The position numbers and the translations under genes were made by a program. A DNA stretch of 45,631 bases from assembly GCA_034189505.1 (NCBI GenBank), contig JAXHUR010000021.1:1-45631 (forward strand), in the 5' to 3' direction. Below, piece by piece: positions 34,081 to 42,749 of this stretch. A model generated the notes under the pieces. It saw nothing but the letters and a program-made list of their open reading frames with translations, was not told the DNA's origin and made no database searches. The stretch comes from Geoalkalibacter_A sp034189505 (lineage in GTDB: Bacteria > Desulfobacterota > Desulfuromonadia > Desulfuromonadales > Geoalkalibacteraceae). Each line of letters begins with the position of its first letter. Position 1 is the stretch's first letter.

Positions 34081-34176
34081 TCGTGTTTTACGCCCCGGTT
34101 GCAGCGACTACGCTAAATGATCATTCCAATCCGTTGAATTCGCTTTTTCAACTGTTTTTCAGACAGGAATTTTCCC

Positions 34177-35274
34177 ATGAATATCCCGATGGTTGACCTC
34201 AAAAAACAATATGAGAACCTGAAGACCGAAATTGATCAAGCCATCCAGGATGTCCTGGTGTCAACGCAGTTTATTCTCGGACCTAACGTCCAGTCCCTCG
34301 AACAGGAGGCTGCTGCGCACCTCGGTGCTGAATTCGCGGTCAGCTGCGCTTCCGGAACCGATGCTCTGCAGCTGGCACTGCGTGCTGCCGGCATCGGGGC
34401 GGGGGATGAAGTGATTACCTCGCCCTTTACTTTTATTGCCACGGCGGAAGCGATCGCCTATGTCGGCGCCCGCCCCGTGTTCGTCGATGTCGATCCCAGG
34501 ACTTTCAATCTTGATCCTGAGCTGATAGAAAAAGCCATTACCGAGCGCACTGCGGCTATCCTGCCGGTCCACCTGTTCGGTCAGCCCGCGGATCTCGCTC
34601 CGATGGTCGATATTTGCAACCGTCACGGGTTGAAGCTGATCGAAGACTGCGCTCAGTCTTTTGGCGCGGCTTATGGCGGGAAGATGACCGGGTCCGTCGG
34701 CGTGGCGGGATGCCACTCCTTTTTCCCCAGCAAGAATCTCGGCTGTTACGGCGACGGCGGCATGGTGACGACCAATGATGCTGAAGTCGCTGAGGAACTC
34801 AAGGTTCTGCGCAATCACGGAAGCCGCGAACGGTACCATCATTCGATTATTGGATTCAACAGCCGTCTCGATGAGATGCAGGCCGCCATCCTGCGGATCA
34901 AACTGGCGCATATCGAGGAATTCAACCGCCTGCGCCGCCGCAATGCCCATCTCTACAATGAATGCCTGCGGGATCTGCCGGTGACCACCCCTTTTGAGGA
35001 CGGCAAGGGCGTGCACGTCTACCACCAGTACACCATTCTGGTCGAGAAGCGCGACCAGATTCAGAAAGCATTGACCGAAGCAGGAATCGCCTGCGCCATC
35101 TATTACCCGATTCCCCTGCATCGCCAGGAAGTCTTCCGCGATGAATTTGCGCAACTTGACTGCCCGGTCTCCGAGCGCTTGGCGCAGCAGGTTCTGTCTC
35201 TGCCCATGTTCCCTGAACTCGGCGAAGACCAGATCAAACATATCTGCAGTGTCATGGGTGACGCCCTGTCATGA
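34177..35274 (+). CDS. gnnB: DegT/DnrJ/EryC1 aminotransferase, likely GnnB
   Basis: 365-residue PLP-dependent sugar aminotransferase. Visible are SCASGTDALQLALRAAGIG, VDVDPRTFNLDPELIE, LIEDCAQSFGAAYGG and the PLP-lysine motif FFPSKNLGCYGDGGMV (~residue 185), followed by NSRLDEMQAAIL. In the GnnB role it would transfer an amino group from glutamate to the 3-keto sugar nucleotide, giving UDP-GlcNAc3N. AGGA lies eight bases before the ATG, and the gene overlaps lpxB by ATGA. An alternative is a role in an O-antigen amino sugar, but the lpxA-gnnA-gnnB-lpxB context favours lipid A. Confidence 0.77.
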   Translation: MNIPMVDLKKQYENLKTEIDQAIQDVLVSTQFILGPNVQSLEQEAAAHLGAEFAVSCASGTDALQLALRAAGIGAGDEVITSPFTFIATAEAIAYVGARPVFVDVDPRTFNLDPELIEKAITERTAAILPVHLFGQPADLAPMVDICNRHGLKLIEDCAQSFGAAYGGKMTGSVGVAGCHSFFPSKNLGCYGDGGMVTTNDAEVAEELKVLRNHGSRERYHHSIIGFNSRLDEMQAAILRIKLAHIEEFNRLRRRNAHLYNECLRDLPVTTPFEDGKGVHVYHQYTILVEKRDQIQKALTEAGIACAIYYPIPLHRQEVFRDEFAQLDCPVSERLAQQVLSLPMFPELGEDQIKHICSVMGDALS

Positions 35275-36437
35275 GCGCCCCCGGGTTGAACGCACAACCC
35301 CGCCGTGCGCTGATCGTAACCGGTGAGGCCAGCGGCGATCTGCATGCTTCGCGCTTGATCCGCGCTGCCCGCCAAATTGACCCTCAGCTGGAATTTGCCG
35401 GCGTCGGCGGCCGGCTCATGGAGGCAGAAGGGTGCGAGATCCTGTATCGAGGGGAGGAGCTTGCGGTGGTGGGGCTGGTGGAAGTGATCTCTCATTTCCC
35501 CGCGATCTACCGTGCATTTAAAAAACTCGAAGCGATCCTGAACAGTGATCAGCCGCCGGATGTGCTGATTCTGATCGATTTCCCGGAGTTCAATCTTCGT
35601 CTGGCGGCCAAAGCCCATAAGGCCGGTGTGCCTGTTCTGTATTATGTCAGTCCCCAGGTGTGGGCCTGGCGGCGTGGGCGAGTGCGCAAAATTGCCAAAG
35701 TTGTGGATCGCCTGGCGGCAATTTTCCCTTTCGAACCGGAATTGTACAAAGGGCTGGACATCGATGTGGAATATGTCGGCCATCCACTGGTTGCTGATTT
35801 CGAGATCGCCAACGAGCGAGATGCTTATCTGCGCCACCATGGGCTCGATCCCTCGCGACCGGTCGTGGGTCTTTTCCCCGGTAGTCGGCGCAGCGAGTTG
35901 GCGTATATTTTCGACACCATCGTGGCTACCGCCAAGAAACTCCTTCAGCACAAACCGGCTATCCAGTTTCTGCTGCCGGTGGCTTCATCACTAGATCCTT
36001 CAGTTTTTGTTCGTAAACTTGACTGTTCCTCCCTGCCTGTCACCATTGTGCAGGACAACGTTTACGATGCCGCTAATGCCTGCGATGCCATTATCTCGGT
36101 TTCGGGAACCGTGACGCTGCAGATCGCTCTGGCAGATACCCCCATGGCGATTCTCTACAAAATGAACCCGATGACATTTGCCATCGGCAAAAGACTGGTC
36201 AAGGTGTCTCACATCGGATTGGTCAATATTGTGGCTGGTTATGGAGTCGCCCGGGAGTTCATTCAGGATGAAGCGACGCCTGAAACGGTCTCCAGAGAAA
36301 TTCTTAGGATTCTTGACGATGAGGAATACGCACGCCAGATGCGCCGGGGTCTGGCTGAGGTTCGCGAAAAAATGGGCGGACCGGGATGTTCGGAAAAGGT
36401 TGCACACATGGCTTCAGAGTTAAGCCGGGGCGTTTAG
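35271..36437 (+). CDS. lpxB: Lipid A disaccharide synthase
   Basis: 388-residue GT-B glycosyltransferase (GT19). Landmarks are VTGEASGDLHASRLIRA near residue 17, LIDFPEFNLRLA, YYVSPQVWAWRRGR and FPGSRRSELAY, with the C-terminal VSGTVTLQIALADTPMAILY. It joins UDP-diacylglucosamine and lipid X into the beta-1,6 disaccharide at the inner membrane. It follows the aminotransferase with a four-base overlap and precedes msbA. No lpxH or lpxI gene lies in the window. Confidence 0.96.
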   Translation: MSAPGLNAQPRRALIVTGEASGDLHASRLIRAARQIDPQLEFAGVGGRLMEAEGCEILYRGEELAVVGLVEVISHFPAIYRAFKKLEAILNSDQPPDVLILIDFPEFNLRLAAKAHKAGVPVLYYVSPQVWAWRRGRVRKIAKVVDRLAAIFPFEPELYKGLDIDVEYVGHPLVADFEIANERDAYLRHHGLDPSRPVVGLFPGSRRSELAYIFDTIVATAKKLLQHKPAIQFLLPVASSLDPSVFVRKLDCSSLPVTIVQDNVYDAANACDAIISVSGTVTLQIALADTPMAILYKMNPMTFAIGKRLVKVSHIGLVNIVAGYGVAREFIQDEATPETVSREILRILDDEEYARQMRRGLAEVREKMGGPGCSEKVAHMASELSRGV

Positions 36438-36449
36438 GATATCGAAACT

Positions 36450-38186
36450 TTGAAAACTTTGTCCACCAAAAATAATTACCATAAAGTGCTGAGATACGTG
36501 GCACCATATAAGGGCCGCATTTTCCTCGCCATGCTTGCCAGTCTTGTGGTCGCCGGGAGTGATGTCGCTCTGGTTCGGCTGATTCAACCCATGATCGATA
36601 CGATCATAGGCAGCAAAGCGGAGAACCTTGTTCATCTCATTCCCGCATTTGTGATCGGCCTGACCGTGGTCAAGGGCGCTGGACGCTATACCCAGGAATA
36701 TTTCATTCGGACTTCCGGGCAATTGGTAATTCAGGATATACGCAACGATTTGTATCAGCATACCATTGGTCTCTCACTCGGATTTTTCTCAAAGTCCACC
36801 TCCGGCAACCTGATGTCCCGCATCCTCAACGATGTCGGCAAAATCCAGAAGGCAGGATCTTCGGTGCTGGTTGACGCCCTGCGCGAGAGTACCACTCTTA
36901 TCGGCTACATCGGTCTTGCGTTTTATTTCGACTGGAAACTGGCCGCTGTCGCTTTTACGGTTCTGCCGATCTCGTTCTGGCCGGCCAAATACATCGGCCG
37001 CAAGATCAAGAGTTATTCCAAGCGCGGGCAGGGGGCCATGGGAATCCTGACGAATGTCCTGGAGCAGACCTTTTCGGGGGTCAAAGTGATCAAGGCCTTC
37101 GGCGCTGAATCAAAAGAGAGCGAACGTTTCCGGCAGGAGAACCTCGGCTATTACAGGTTTCTCCGCAAGACAATCAAATACAATGCCCTTTCGTCTCCGG
37201 TGATTGAGTTGCTCTCGTCCTTTGGCGGCGCGGCGGTCCTGTGGTTCGGAGTTCACCGGGTGCTGTCCGGTGAGATGACCAGCGGTGAGCTGATTTCGAT
37301 TGCTGCTTCGATTTTGCTCATGTACACGCCGGTCAAACGCCTGACCAAAGTATACAATACTATCCAGGAAGCGATGGGAGCCGCCGACCGGGTTTTTGAA
37401 CTCATGGAAGAGGTTCCCCAGATAACCGACCGGGCCGGCGCCAAGACGCTCGAGCGCGTTATCGGCCGGATCGACCTGGACGATGTGTATTTCTCTTATG
37501 GCGACGAGCCTGTTCTGCAGGGTGTCTCCATTCACGCTGAGCCGGGAGAGATTGTGGCGCTTGTCGGACCGAGCGGGGCCGGCAAATCGACGATTTCCGC
37601 TTTGCTCAATCGTTTCTATGAGCCTTGTAAGGGATCGATACGCATTGACGGGTATGACATTCGCAACCTGACTCTTGAGACTTTGCAGAAGAATATTTCC
37701 TTAGTTGATCAGGACAACTTTCTGTTCAATGACACGATCGCCGGAAATATTCGCTACGGCTGCCCCGAAGCAAGTTTCGAACAGATGGATGAAGCAGCCA
37801 AACAAGCCTACGCCGATGATTTTATTCGAGAACTTCCATATCAATATGAAACGCGGATCGGCAATCGGGGCGTTCGTCTGTCCGGCGGGCAGCGGCAGCG
37901 GATCTGCATCGCTCGCGCTCTGCTGCGCAATACGCCGATCCTGGTTCTGGACGAGGCGACCAGCGCTCTGGATACCGAGAGCGAGGCTATGGTGCAGAAG
38001 GCATTGAACAACCTGATGGAAAACCGCACGACCTTTGTCATTGCACATCGCCTGTCCACAGTGATGCATGCCGATAAAATCGTCGTTCTCGAAAACGGGC
38101 GCGTGCAGCAGGTGGGACGACACAGCGAACTGGTCAAACAGGGCGGGCTTTACCAGAAATTGTTCGAAATGCAGTTCGAGGCTTGA
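36450..38186 (+). CDS. msbA: Lipid A export ABC transporter (MsbA family)
   Basis: 578 residues: six membrane segments in the first ~320 residues, then an ATPase with Walker A GPSGAGKST, signature RLSGGQRQRICIARAL and Walker B ILVLDEATSALD. Full-length fused half-transporter, as expected for a lipid A flippase. The start is TTG at 36450 (MKTLSTKNNYHK), with AGGA about ten bases upstream. It lies 12 bases after lpxB and four before the acyltransferase gene, so it is part of the lipid A unit. Confidence 0.93.
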   Translation: MKTLSTKNNYHKVLRYVAPYKGRIFLAMLASLVVAGSDVALVRLIQPMIDTIIGSKAENLVHLIPAFVIGLTVVKGAGRYTQEYFIRTSGQLVIQDIRNDLYQHTIGLSLGFFSKSTSGNLMSRILNDVGKIQKAGSSVLVDALRESTTLIGYIGLAFYFDWKLAAVAFTVLPISFWPAKYIGRKIKSYSKRGQGAMGILTNVLEQTFSGVKVIKAFGAESKESERFRQENLGYYRFLRKTIKYNALSSPVIELLSSFGGAAVLWFGVHRVLSGEMTSGELISIAASILLMYTPVKRLTKVYNTIQEAMGAADRVFELMEEVPQITDRAGAKTLERVIGRIDLDDVYFSYGDEPVLQGVSIHAEPGEIVALVGPSGAGKSTISALLNRFYEPCKGSIRIDGYDIRNLTLETLQKNISLVDQDNFLFNDTIAGNIRYGCPEASFEQMDEAAKQAYADDFIRELPYQYETRIGNRGVRLSGGQRQRICIARALLRNTPILVLDEATSALDTESEAMVQKALNNLMENRTTFVIAHRLSTVMHADKIVVLENGRVQQVGRHSELVKQGGLYQKLFEMQFEA

Positions 38187-38190
38187 GAAC

Positions 38191-38859
38191 ATGGCCCAGC
38201 ACTTTTCCGAGCGCCTGATCTCTTCGCTTGCTCCTCCTCTGGCAGCCAGCATCATCCACCTTATCGGCGTGTTCCTGCGCATCGACTGGGTCGGGAAGGA
38301 GATCCCACAGAGTTGCTGGGATTCCGGAAACCGGGTGATTTTCAGTTTCTGGCACGAACAGCTGCTGCTGATGCAAAAAAGCATCCGTACCGAGGCAAAG
38401 GTCCTGATCAGTGCTTCGAAAGACGGTGAGCTGATTGCCCGCACGGTCAGCCGCTTCGGCCTGGGAACAATCCGCGGATCGTCGACCCGGGGGGGGATGA
38501 AGGCGTTTCGGGCGCTTCTTAAAGAGGCGCAAAATCCAGTGGACTTTGCGGTGACTCCTGACGGCCCAAAGGGCCCGAGGCGGCAGATGAAAGAGGGTGT
38601 CGCGCAGCTTGCGCGCCTGACCGGACGTCCGGTGATCCCGATTGCCTTTGCCTGCAGTCGCGGGCACCGGTTCAGGTCCTGGGACAGGTTTCTCCTTCCA
38701 TTTCCCTGGGGGAGAGCTGTCTTTGTCTTCGGAGAAGGGGTTCGGGCTGAAAAAGACGAGGCCCTTGACGATTTTCAGAGACGATTGCAGCACGCGATGG
38801 ATGCCGCAAATCAGTCAGCTGAACAGTATCTGGAGGCCAAGGGTGTATCTGCTGTATGA
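38191..38859 (+). CDS. DUF374 lysophospholipid acyltransferase-family protein
   Basis: 222 residues starting MAQHFSERLISSLAPPLAAS. The motifs VIFSFWHEQLLLM (HxxxxL in place of HX4D), SASKDGELIARTVSRFG, GSSTRGGMKAFRALL and TPDGPKGPRR define the DUF374 group, found beside waaA in many Gram-negative bacteria. It may act as a late acyltransferase on lipid A or a lyso-lipid; that is inferred from neighbours. The frame open upstream to 38068 lies within msbA and is rejected. It overlaps waaA by 17 bases. Confidence 0.88.
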   Translation: MAQHFSERLISSLAPPLAASIIHLIGVFLRIDWVGKEIPQSCWDSGNRVIFSFWHEQLLLMQKSIRTEAKVLISASKDGELIARTVSRFGLGTIRGSSTRGGMKAFRALLKEAQNPVDFAVTPDGPKGPRRQMKEGVAQLARLTGRPVIPIAFACSRGHRFRSWDRFLLPFPWGRAVFVFGEGVRAEKDEALDDFQRRLQHAMDAANQSAEQYLEAKGVSAV

Positions 38860-40141
38860 CATAGCCCTTTTTCTCTCCGCCTTTTTTCTGGTTCCCTATT
38901 ATGGCATCAAGGGGATGAATCGCGGCAGGGTCCGTCGGGGTATCGGAGAGCGTTTCGGTTTTTATGACAGTGCAAAACTCAGAACACTGGCTGGACGACC
39001 GATTATCTGGATCCACGCCGTTTCGGTCGGGGAAACCCGGGCCGCCATTCCTCTGATTTCGGTGCTGCGCGAAGCTTATCCGCACCATGCCCTGGTCCTG
39101 AGCAATGTGACGGAAACCGGGCAGGAAGTCTCCGCCGCCATTAAGGATCTTGACCTGCGGGTGTTTTTCCCTTTCGATTTTTCCTGGGTGATCCGTCGGG
39201 TGCTCCGGTCCATTCGACCGGAAATGGTGGTGATCGTCGAAACCGAAATCTGGCCCAACTTTATTCGTCACAGCCGAAACCTCGGCATCCCGGTGGTTCT
39301 GGTCAATGGGCGTATCAGTGATCGCTCCTACCCGCGCTATCGAAAAGTCGCTAGATTTCTGCGTCCCGTGTTGAGAGAGGTTTCCGCCTTTTGCATGCAG
39401 TCACAGCAGGATGCCGACCGGATCATTGATCTGGGCGCCGATCCCGACAGAGTGCATAGTACGGGAAACCTGAAGTTCGATCTTCAGCCGCCTTCGTTCG
39501 GGAAGATGGAAAGAGACCGGCTACGCGCAGAATACAGCATCCCGCCCGGAACCCGCGTATGGTGTGCCGGCAGTACCCATGCCGGAGAGGAAGAGCAGGT
39601 TCTGAGAGTCTATTCCCGGATCAGAGAGACGGAAGAGAGCGTGTTTCTGATTCTTGCTCCCCGTCATCCAGAGCGGTGCGTCGATATCGAAATCCTCCTT
39701 CAGCGCTGGAACCTGGGGTTCGTGCGCCGCAGCGAGATCACTTCCCAGGGTGAGCTGAAGGCCGGCGACGTGCTTCTCGTGGATACCCTCGGTGAGATGC
39801 TTAAACTTTACACCCTGTCCGATGTCGTATTTGTCGGCGGAAGTCTCGTCGAGGTGGGGGGACATAATGTTCTGGAGGCATCGATGCTGAAAAAGCCCGT
39901 TTGCTTCGGACCGCATATGCACAATTTCAAAGAAATATCCCGCCTTGTCACGGACGCGGGAGGCGGGGTCCAGGTCGCGAACGAGGCTGAACTGCTGAAG
40001 ATCACCCAGGAATTTCTCGCTCATCCGGAGAAATGCAGGGAGATGGGTGAAAAAGGGTTTTCACTGATTGCTTCCAACCAGGGCGCGACACGACGCAGCA
40101 TCAACATCATTGGGCACCTGATTCCTTATGGCAATCCTTGA
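38843..40141 (+). CDS. waaA: 3-deoxy-D-manno-octulosonic acid (Kdo) transferase
   Basis: 432 residues. An N-terminal membrane anchor (VYLLYDIALFLSAFFLVPYY) is followed by a GT-B fold with WIHAVSVGETRAAIPLI, VIVETEIWPNFIRHS and NGRISDRSYPRY. The C-terminal VFVGGSLVEVGGHNVLEA region is typical of GT30. It adds one or two Kdo residues to lipid A. The start is GTG at 38843, preceded by GGAGG with six bases between; the frame open from 38642 overlaps the upstream gene without reason. The E. coli enzyme needs the 4'-phosphate that LpxK provides, and lpxK is broken just downstream. Confidence 0.95.
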   Translation: MYLLYDIALFLSAFFLVPYYGIKGMNRGRVRRGIGERFGFYDSAKLRTLAGRPIIWIHAVSVGETRAAIPLISVLREAYPHHALVLSNVTETGQEVSAAIKDLDLRVFFPFDFSWVIRRVLRSIRPEMVVIVETEIWPNFIRHSRNLGIPVVLVNGRISDRSYPRYRKVARFLRPVLREVSAFCMQSQQDADRIIDLGADPDRVHSTGNLKFDLQPPSFGKMERDRLRAEYSIPPGTRVWCAGSTHAGEEEQVLRVYSRIRETEESVFLILAPRHPERCVDIEILLQRWNLGFVRRSEITSQGELKAGDVLLVDTLGEMLKLYTLSDVVFVGGSLVEVGGHNVLEASMLKKPVCFGPHMHNFKEISRLVTDAGGGVQVANEAELLKITQEFLAHPEKCREMGEKGFSLIASNQGATRRSINIIGHLIPYGNP

Positions 40142-40190
40142 AGCAGGTTTTCTCGTAGACTCGCGATCCGAGGGGCGCCATAGACCCTGA

Positions 40191-40349
40191 GTCGCGGCGG
40201 CCACTCCAGATTTTCTGGTGACAACGAAAAAAGACATTGTTAAACTATACGGCTACCGTTTCGACTGACCCCGTGTCTCGCTCGAGATCGAATTATTTGA
40301 TCCGGCACTTTTAGATGATGCCTTGAACCGTGTCTGGAAGAAAGGATGA
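40191..40349 (+). pseudogene. lpxK: C-terminal remnant of lpxK (lipid A 4'-kinase)
   Basis: A single frame reads VAAATPDFLVTTKKDIVKLY, then GYRFD, a TGA at 40266, then PRVSLEIELFDPALLDDALN and RVWKKG with TGA at 40347. The segment LVTTKKDIVKL matches the LpxK C-terminal motif L-V-T-T-E-K-D-x-x-K-L. The location after waaA and four bases before a Trm112-type start matches the gene order I recall for relatives. More than 250 N-terminal residues, including the kinase P-loop, are absent; between 40142 and 40190 I see no further match. The gene is therefore a deletion remnant with an additional nonsense codon, probably former TGG. Confidence 0.72.
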
Positions 40350-40353
40350 AATA

Positions 40354-40519
40354 ATGGCAATTTCGAAGGAATTCCTTGAAATCCTGGCATGCTCTCAGTA
40401 CAAACAGGCCGTTGAACTGCGCTCCGATGGCCAGGCGCTTCTCTGCCGTCAACGTCGACTCGCTTATCCTGTGCGTGAAGACATTCCCGTCAGGCGAAGC
40501 GCAGAAAATTGAAGATTAA
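40354..40519 (+). pseudogene. Degraded Trm112/YcaR-family gene
   Basis: ATG at 40354 with AAAGGA upstream reads MAISKEFLEILACSQYKQAV, then ELRSDGQALLCRQRRLAYPV and REDIPV, a clear Trm112-family protein. Of the four zinc cysteines (expected at 13, 16, 31 and 34) two are replaced: Tyr16 and Arg34, each explained by one transition. After IPV the frame is lost and stops at TGA 40510-40512, while another frame gives the family-like ending EAQKIED with TAA at 40517-40519. About two to five codons are missing at the break. Trm112 proteins are small zinc proteins, some of which activate methyltransferases. Non-functional, or at least unable to bind zinc normally. The 89 bases to the next gene hold nothing I recognise. 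Confidence 0.8.
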
Positions 40520-40608
40520 GGCAGGAATCGATGTCCGGGAGTTTGCGGTCGATGATTCTCAGCTGTATTTATTCCCTTCGTCCTGTAGAGGCTGCAGAGA
40601 GGTAACGT

Positions 40609-41664
40609 GTGAAGAAGAATGTGCACCGCATTCTGATTATACGGCCAAGTGCCATCGGAGATATTGTGATGGCTTCGGCAATGCTCCCGGTCTTGAAAAA
40701 AGCTTATCCTGATGCCCGTATCTCCTGGGTCGTTGAGCCCCATCTTGTCGGTCTGCTCAAAAATCATCCTGCCGTGGAAGATGTCGTCCCCTGGCCGAAG
40801 GCGCAGTGGCGGCACCTGGCCAGAAAATTTCGCTGGTTTCGGCTTGGGGGAGAGATTATTCGTTTTTCCAAGAAGTTGCGGCAGCAAAAATATGACCTTG
40901 CGCTCGACTGCCAGGGGTTGCTGCGCAGCCGTTTTCTGACGTTGTTGTCCGGGGCACGTAGACGCCTGGGTTTCGAGTCTAAGGAGCCGGGGAAATTTTT
41001 CATGACCGAAGTGGTCACCCGGGGAGGCCATTCAGAGCGCATGAGTTCCGAATATCGGCACCTTATGGAATATCTGGATCTTGACCCCGGTCCCTTTGGG
41101 CCGAGCATTCAACTTGGACAAGAAGTCTTCGAGACCACCCGCGAGGCTCTTGCCGAAGAGGGGATAACAGGGGAATTCATTGTTTTTGCACCTTTCACGA
41201 CCCGCCCCCAGAAGCACTGGTTTGACGATCGCTGGGTGAATCTCGGACAGCGTCTTTTTCAGGCGACCGGTCGCCCGGTGATCGTTCTCGGCGGCCCCGG
41301 TGATCGCCTGCATGCGGAGCGGCTTTGCAACCAGGGCGGAGAGAGTTTTCACAACTTCTCGGGTTCTCTTACTCTCGAACAGAGTGGGATACTGGTCCGG
41401 CAGTGTTCTCTGGTCATCGGGGTGGATACCGGCCTGACCCACATGGGAACGGCCTTTTCGCGTCCGACGGTCGCTCTTTTCGGATCCACCTGTCCCTACC
41501 TGGAAACCGCCTCTCCTTTGACGCGGGTTCTGTATGAGCCCCATCCCTGTTCGCCCTGCCGCCGTAATCCGGTGTGCGACAACCGTTTCGACTGTATGGC
41601 TGCACTCGATGTCGACAGGGTTTTTGCAGAGGCGATGGATCTGCTGCAGGAGAATCCTTCATGA
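40609..41664 (+). CDS. Glycosyltransferase family 9 (heptosyltransferase-like)
   Basis: 351 residues. The start ILIIRPSAIGDIVMASAMLP, then ARISWVVEP, FAPFTTRPQKHW and VIGVDTGLTHMGTAFSRPTVALFGST in order, are typical of ADP-heptose:LPS heptosyltransferases (WaaC/WaaF/WaaQ). The tail has a cysteine-rich stretch CSPCRRNPVCDNRFDC, common in this branch. It adds a heptose or related sugar to the inner core. GTG start at 40609 with AGAGGT upstream. It overlaps the next gene by ATGA. Which heptosyltransferase it is cannot be told from sequence alone. Confidence 0.9.
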   Translation: MKKNVHRILIIRPSAIGDIVMASAMLPVLKKAYPDARISWVVEPHLVGLLKNHPAVEDVVPWPKAQWRHLARKFRWFRLGGEIIRFSKKLRQQKYDLALDCQGLLRSRFLTLLSGARRRLGFESKEPGKFFMTEVVTRGGHSERMSSEYRHLMEYLDLDPGPFGPSIQLGQEVFETTREALAEEGITGEFIVFAPFTTRPQKHWFDDRWVNLGQRLFQATGRPVIVLGGPGDRLHAERLCNQGGESFHNFSGSLTLEQSGILVRQCSLVIGVDTGLTHMGTAFSRPTVALFGSTCPYLETASPLTRVLYEPHPCSPCRRNPVCDNRFDCMAALDVDRVFAEAMDLLQENPS

Positions 41665-42749
41665 AGGTGCTGCATGTCGAAACGGGGATGAACCTCTATG
41701 GAGGAGCCCTGCAGGTGTTCTACCTGCTGCGGGGGCTTCAGGAGAAAGGAATCGAGAATGTCCTGGTCTGTCCCCGAGGCAGTGAGATCGCCCAGGCCGC
41801 AACACCGTTTGCCGATGTTCATCCCTTGACCATGCGCGGGGAACTTGATTTTATTTTCGGTCATCGACTCTCCCAGACGATACTCAGAAAACGTCCCGAT
41901 CTGTTGCATGTGCACAGCCGTCGAGGCGCTGATCTCTGGGGCGCGCTTGCCGCCATCAGAACAGGTTGCAAATCGATCGTGACCCGCCGGGTAGATAATC
42001 CGGAGAAGCCTTGGCTTGTTCGCCTCAAATACCGCCAGTTCGACCATGTTATTGCCATTTCAGATGGCATACGCAATGTCTTGTTGCACGAAGGCGTGCC
42101 CGCTGACCATGTCACCTGTGTCCACAGTGCTGTGGATGTGGATGTTTGGCAAAAGCCGTGCAACCGGCCCTGGTTCAACCAACAATTCGGTTTGCCTGAA
42201 AACGCCAGGGCGATTGGGGTCATTGCGCAATTGATTGCGCGCAAGGGACATCGGTTTTTGATCGAAGCGATGCCCGCGGTTCTGGATAAGCACCCCGAGG
42301 CTTATTTCATTTTTTTCGGCAAAGGTACCCTGCAGCAGGAATTGGAAGAGCTATGCCGGGACATTGGCGTCGAAAAACATGTCGTTTTCGCTGGCTTTCG
42401 CAATGATCTTGATCGTATTCTGCCGTGTCTCGATCTCGTCGTACACCCTGCGCTCATGGAGGGGCTCGGGGTTTCCCTGCTCCAGGCTGCAGCTGCGAGG
42501 GTACCCATTGTCGCGGCACGAGCGGGGGGCATTCCGGAAATTGTGATCAACGCTGTCTCCGGCCTCCTGGTCGAACCGGGTAACAGCCGGGAGCTAGAGG
42601 AAAAAATCTCCAGAATCCTGGCCGACGAAAAATTGGCGGACGCTCTGGCGCAAGGAGGAAGAGCGGTTGTCGAAGAGAAATATTCATTAGCTCGTATGGT
42701 GGAAGGAAATTTGAATATGTATCGTTATGTTTTGGATCATCAGAAATGA
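41661..42749 (+). CDS. GT4 family glycosyltransferase
   Basis: 362 residues, GT-B fold. MKVLHVETGMNLYGGALQVF opens the acceptor domain. The donor domain has VIAQLIARKGHRFLIEA and HPALMEGLGVSLLQAAAARV, then GGIPEIVINAVSGLLVEPG. In the usual E-x7-E motif the second glutamate is glutamine here (EGLGVSLLQ). It presumably extends the LPS core or a surface glycan. The frame open from 41574 lies inside the previous gene, and the ATG at 41661 overlaps its stop, as does the next junction, so four genes here are translationally chained. Confidence 0.9.
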   Translation: MKVLHVETGMNLYGGALQVFYLLRGLQEKGIENVLVCPRGSEIAQAATPFADVHPLTMRGELDFIFGHRLSQTILRKRPDLLHVHSRRGADLWGALAAIRTGCKSIVTRRVDNPEKPWLVRLKYRQFDHVIAISDGIRNVLLHEGVPADHVTCVHSAVDVDVWQKPCNRPWFNQQFGLPENARAIGVIAQLIARKGHRFLIEAMPAVLDKHPEAYFIFFGKGTLQQELEELCRDIGVEKHVVFAGFRNDLDRILPCLDLVVHPALMEGLGVSLLQAAAARVPIVAARAGGIPEIVINAVSGLLVEPGNSRELEEKISRILADEKLADALAQGGRAVVEEKYSLARMVEGNLNMYRYVLDHQK

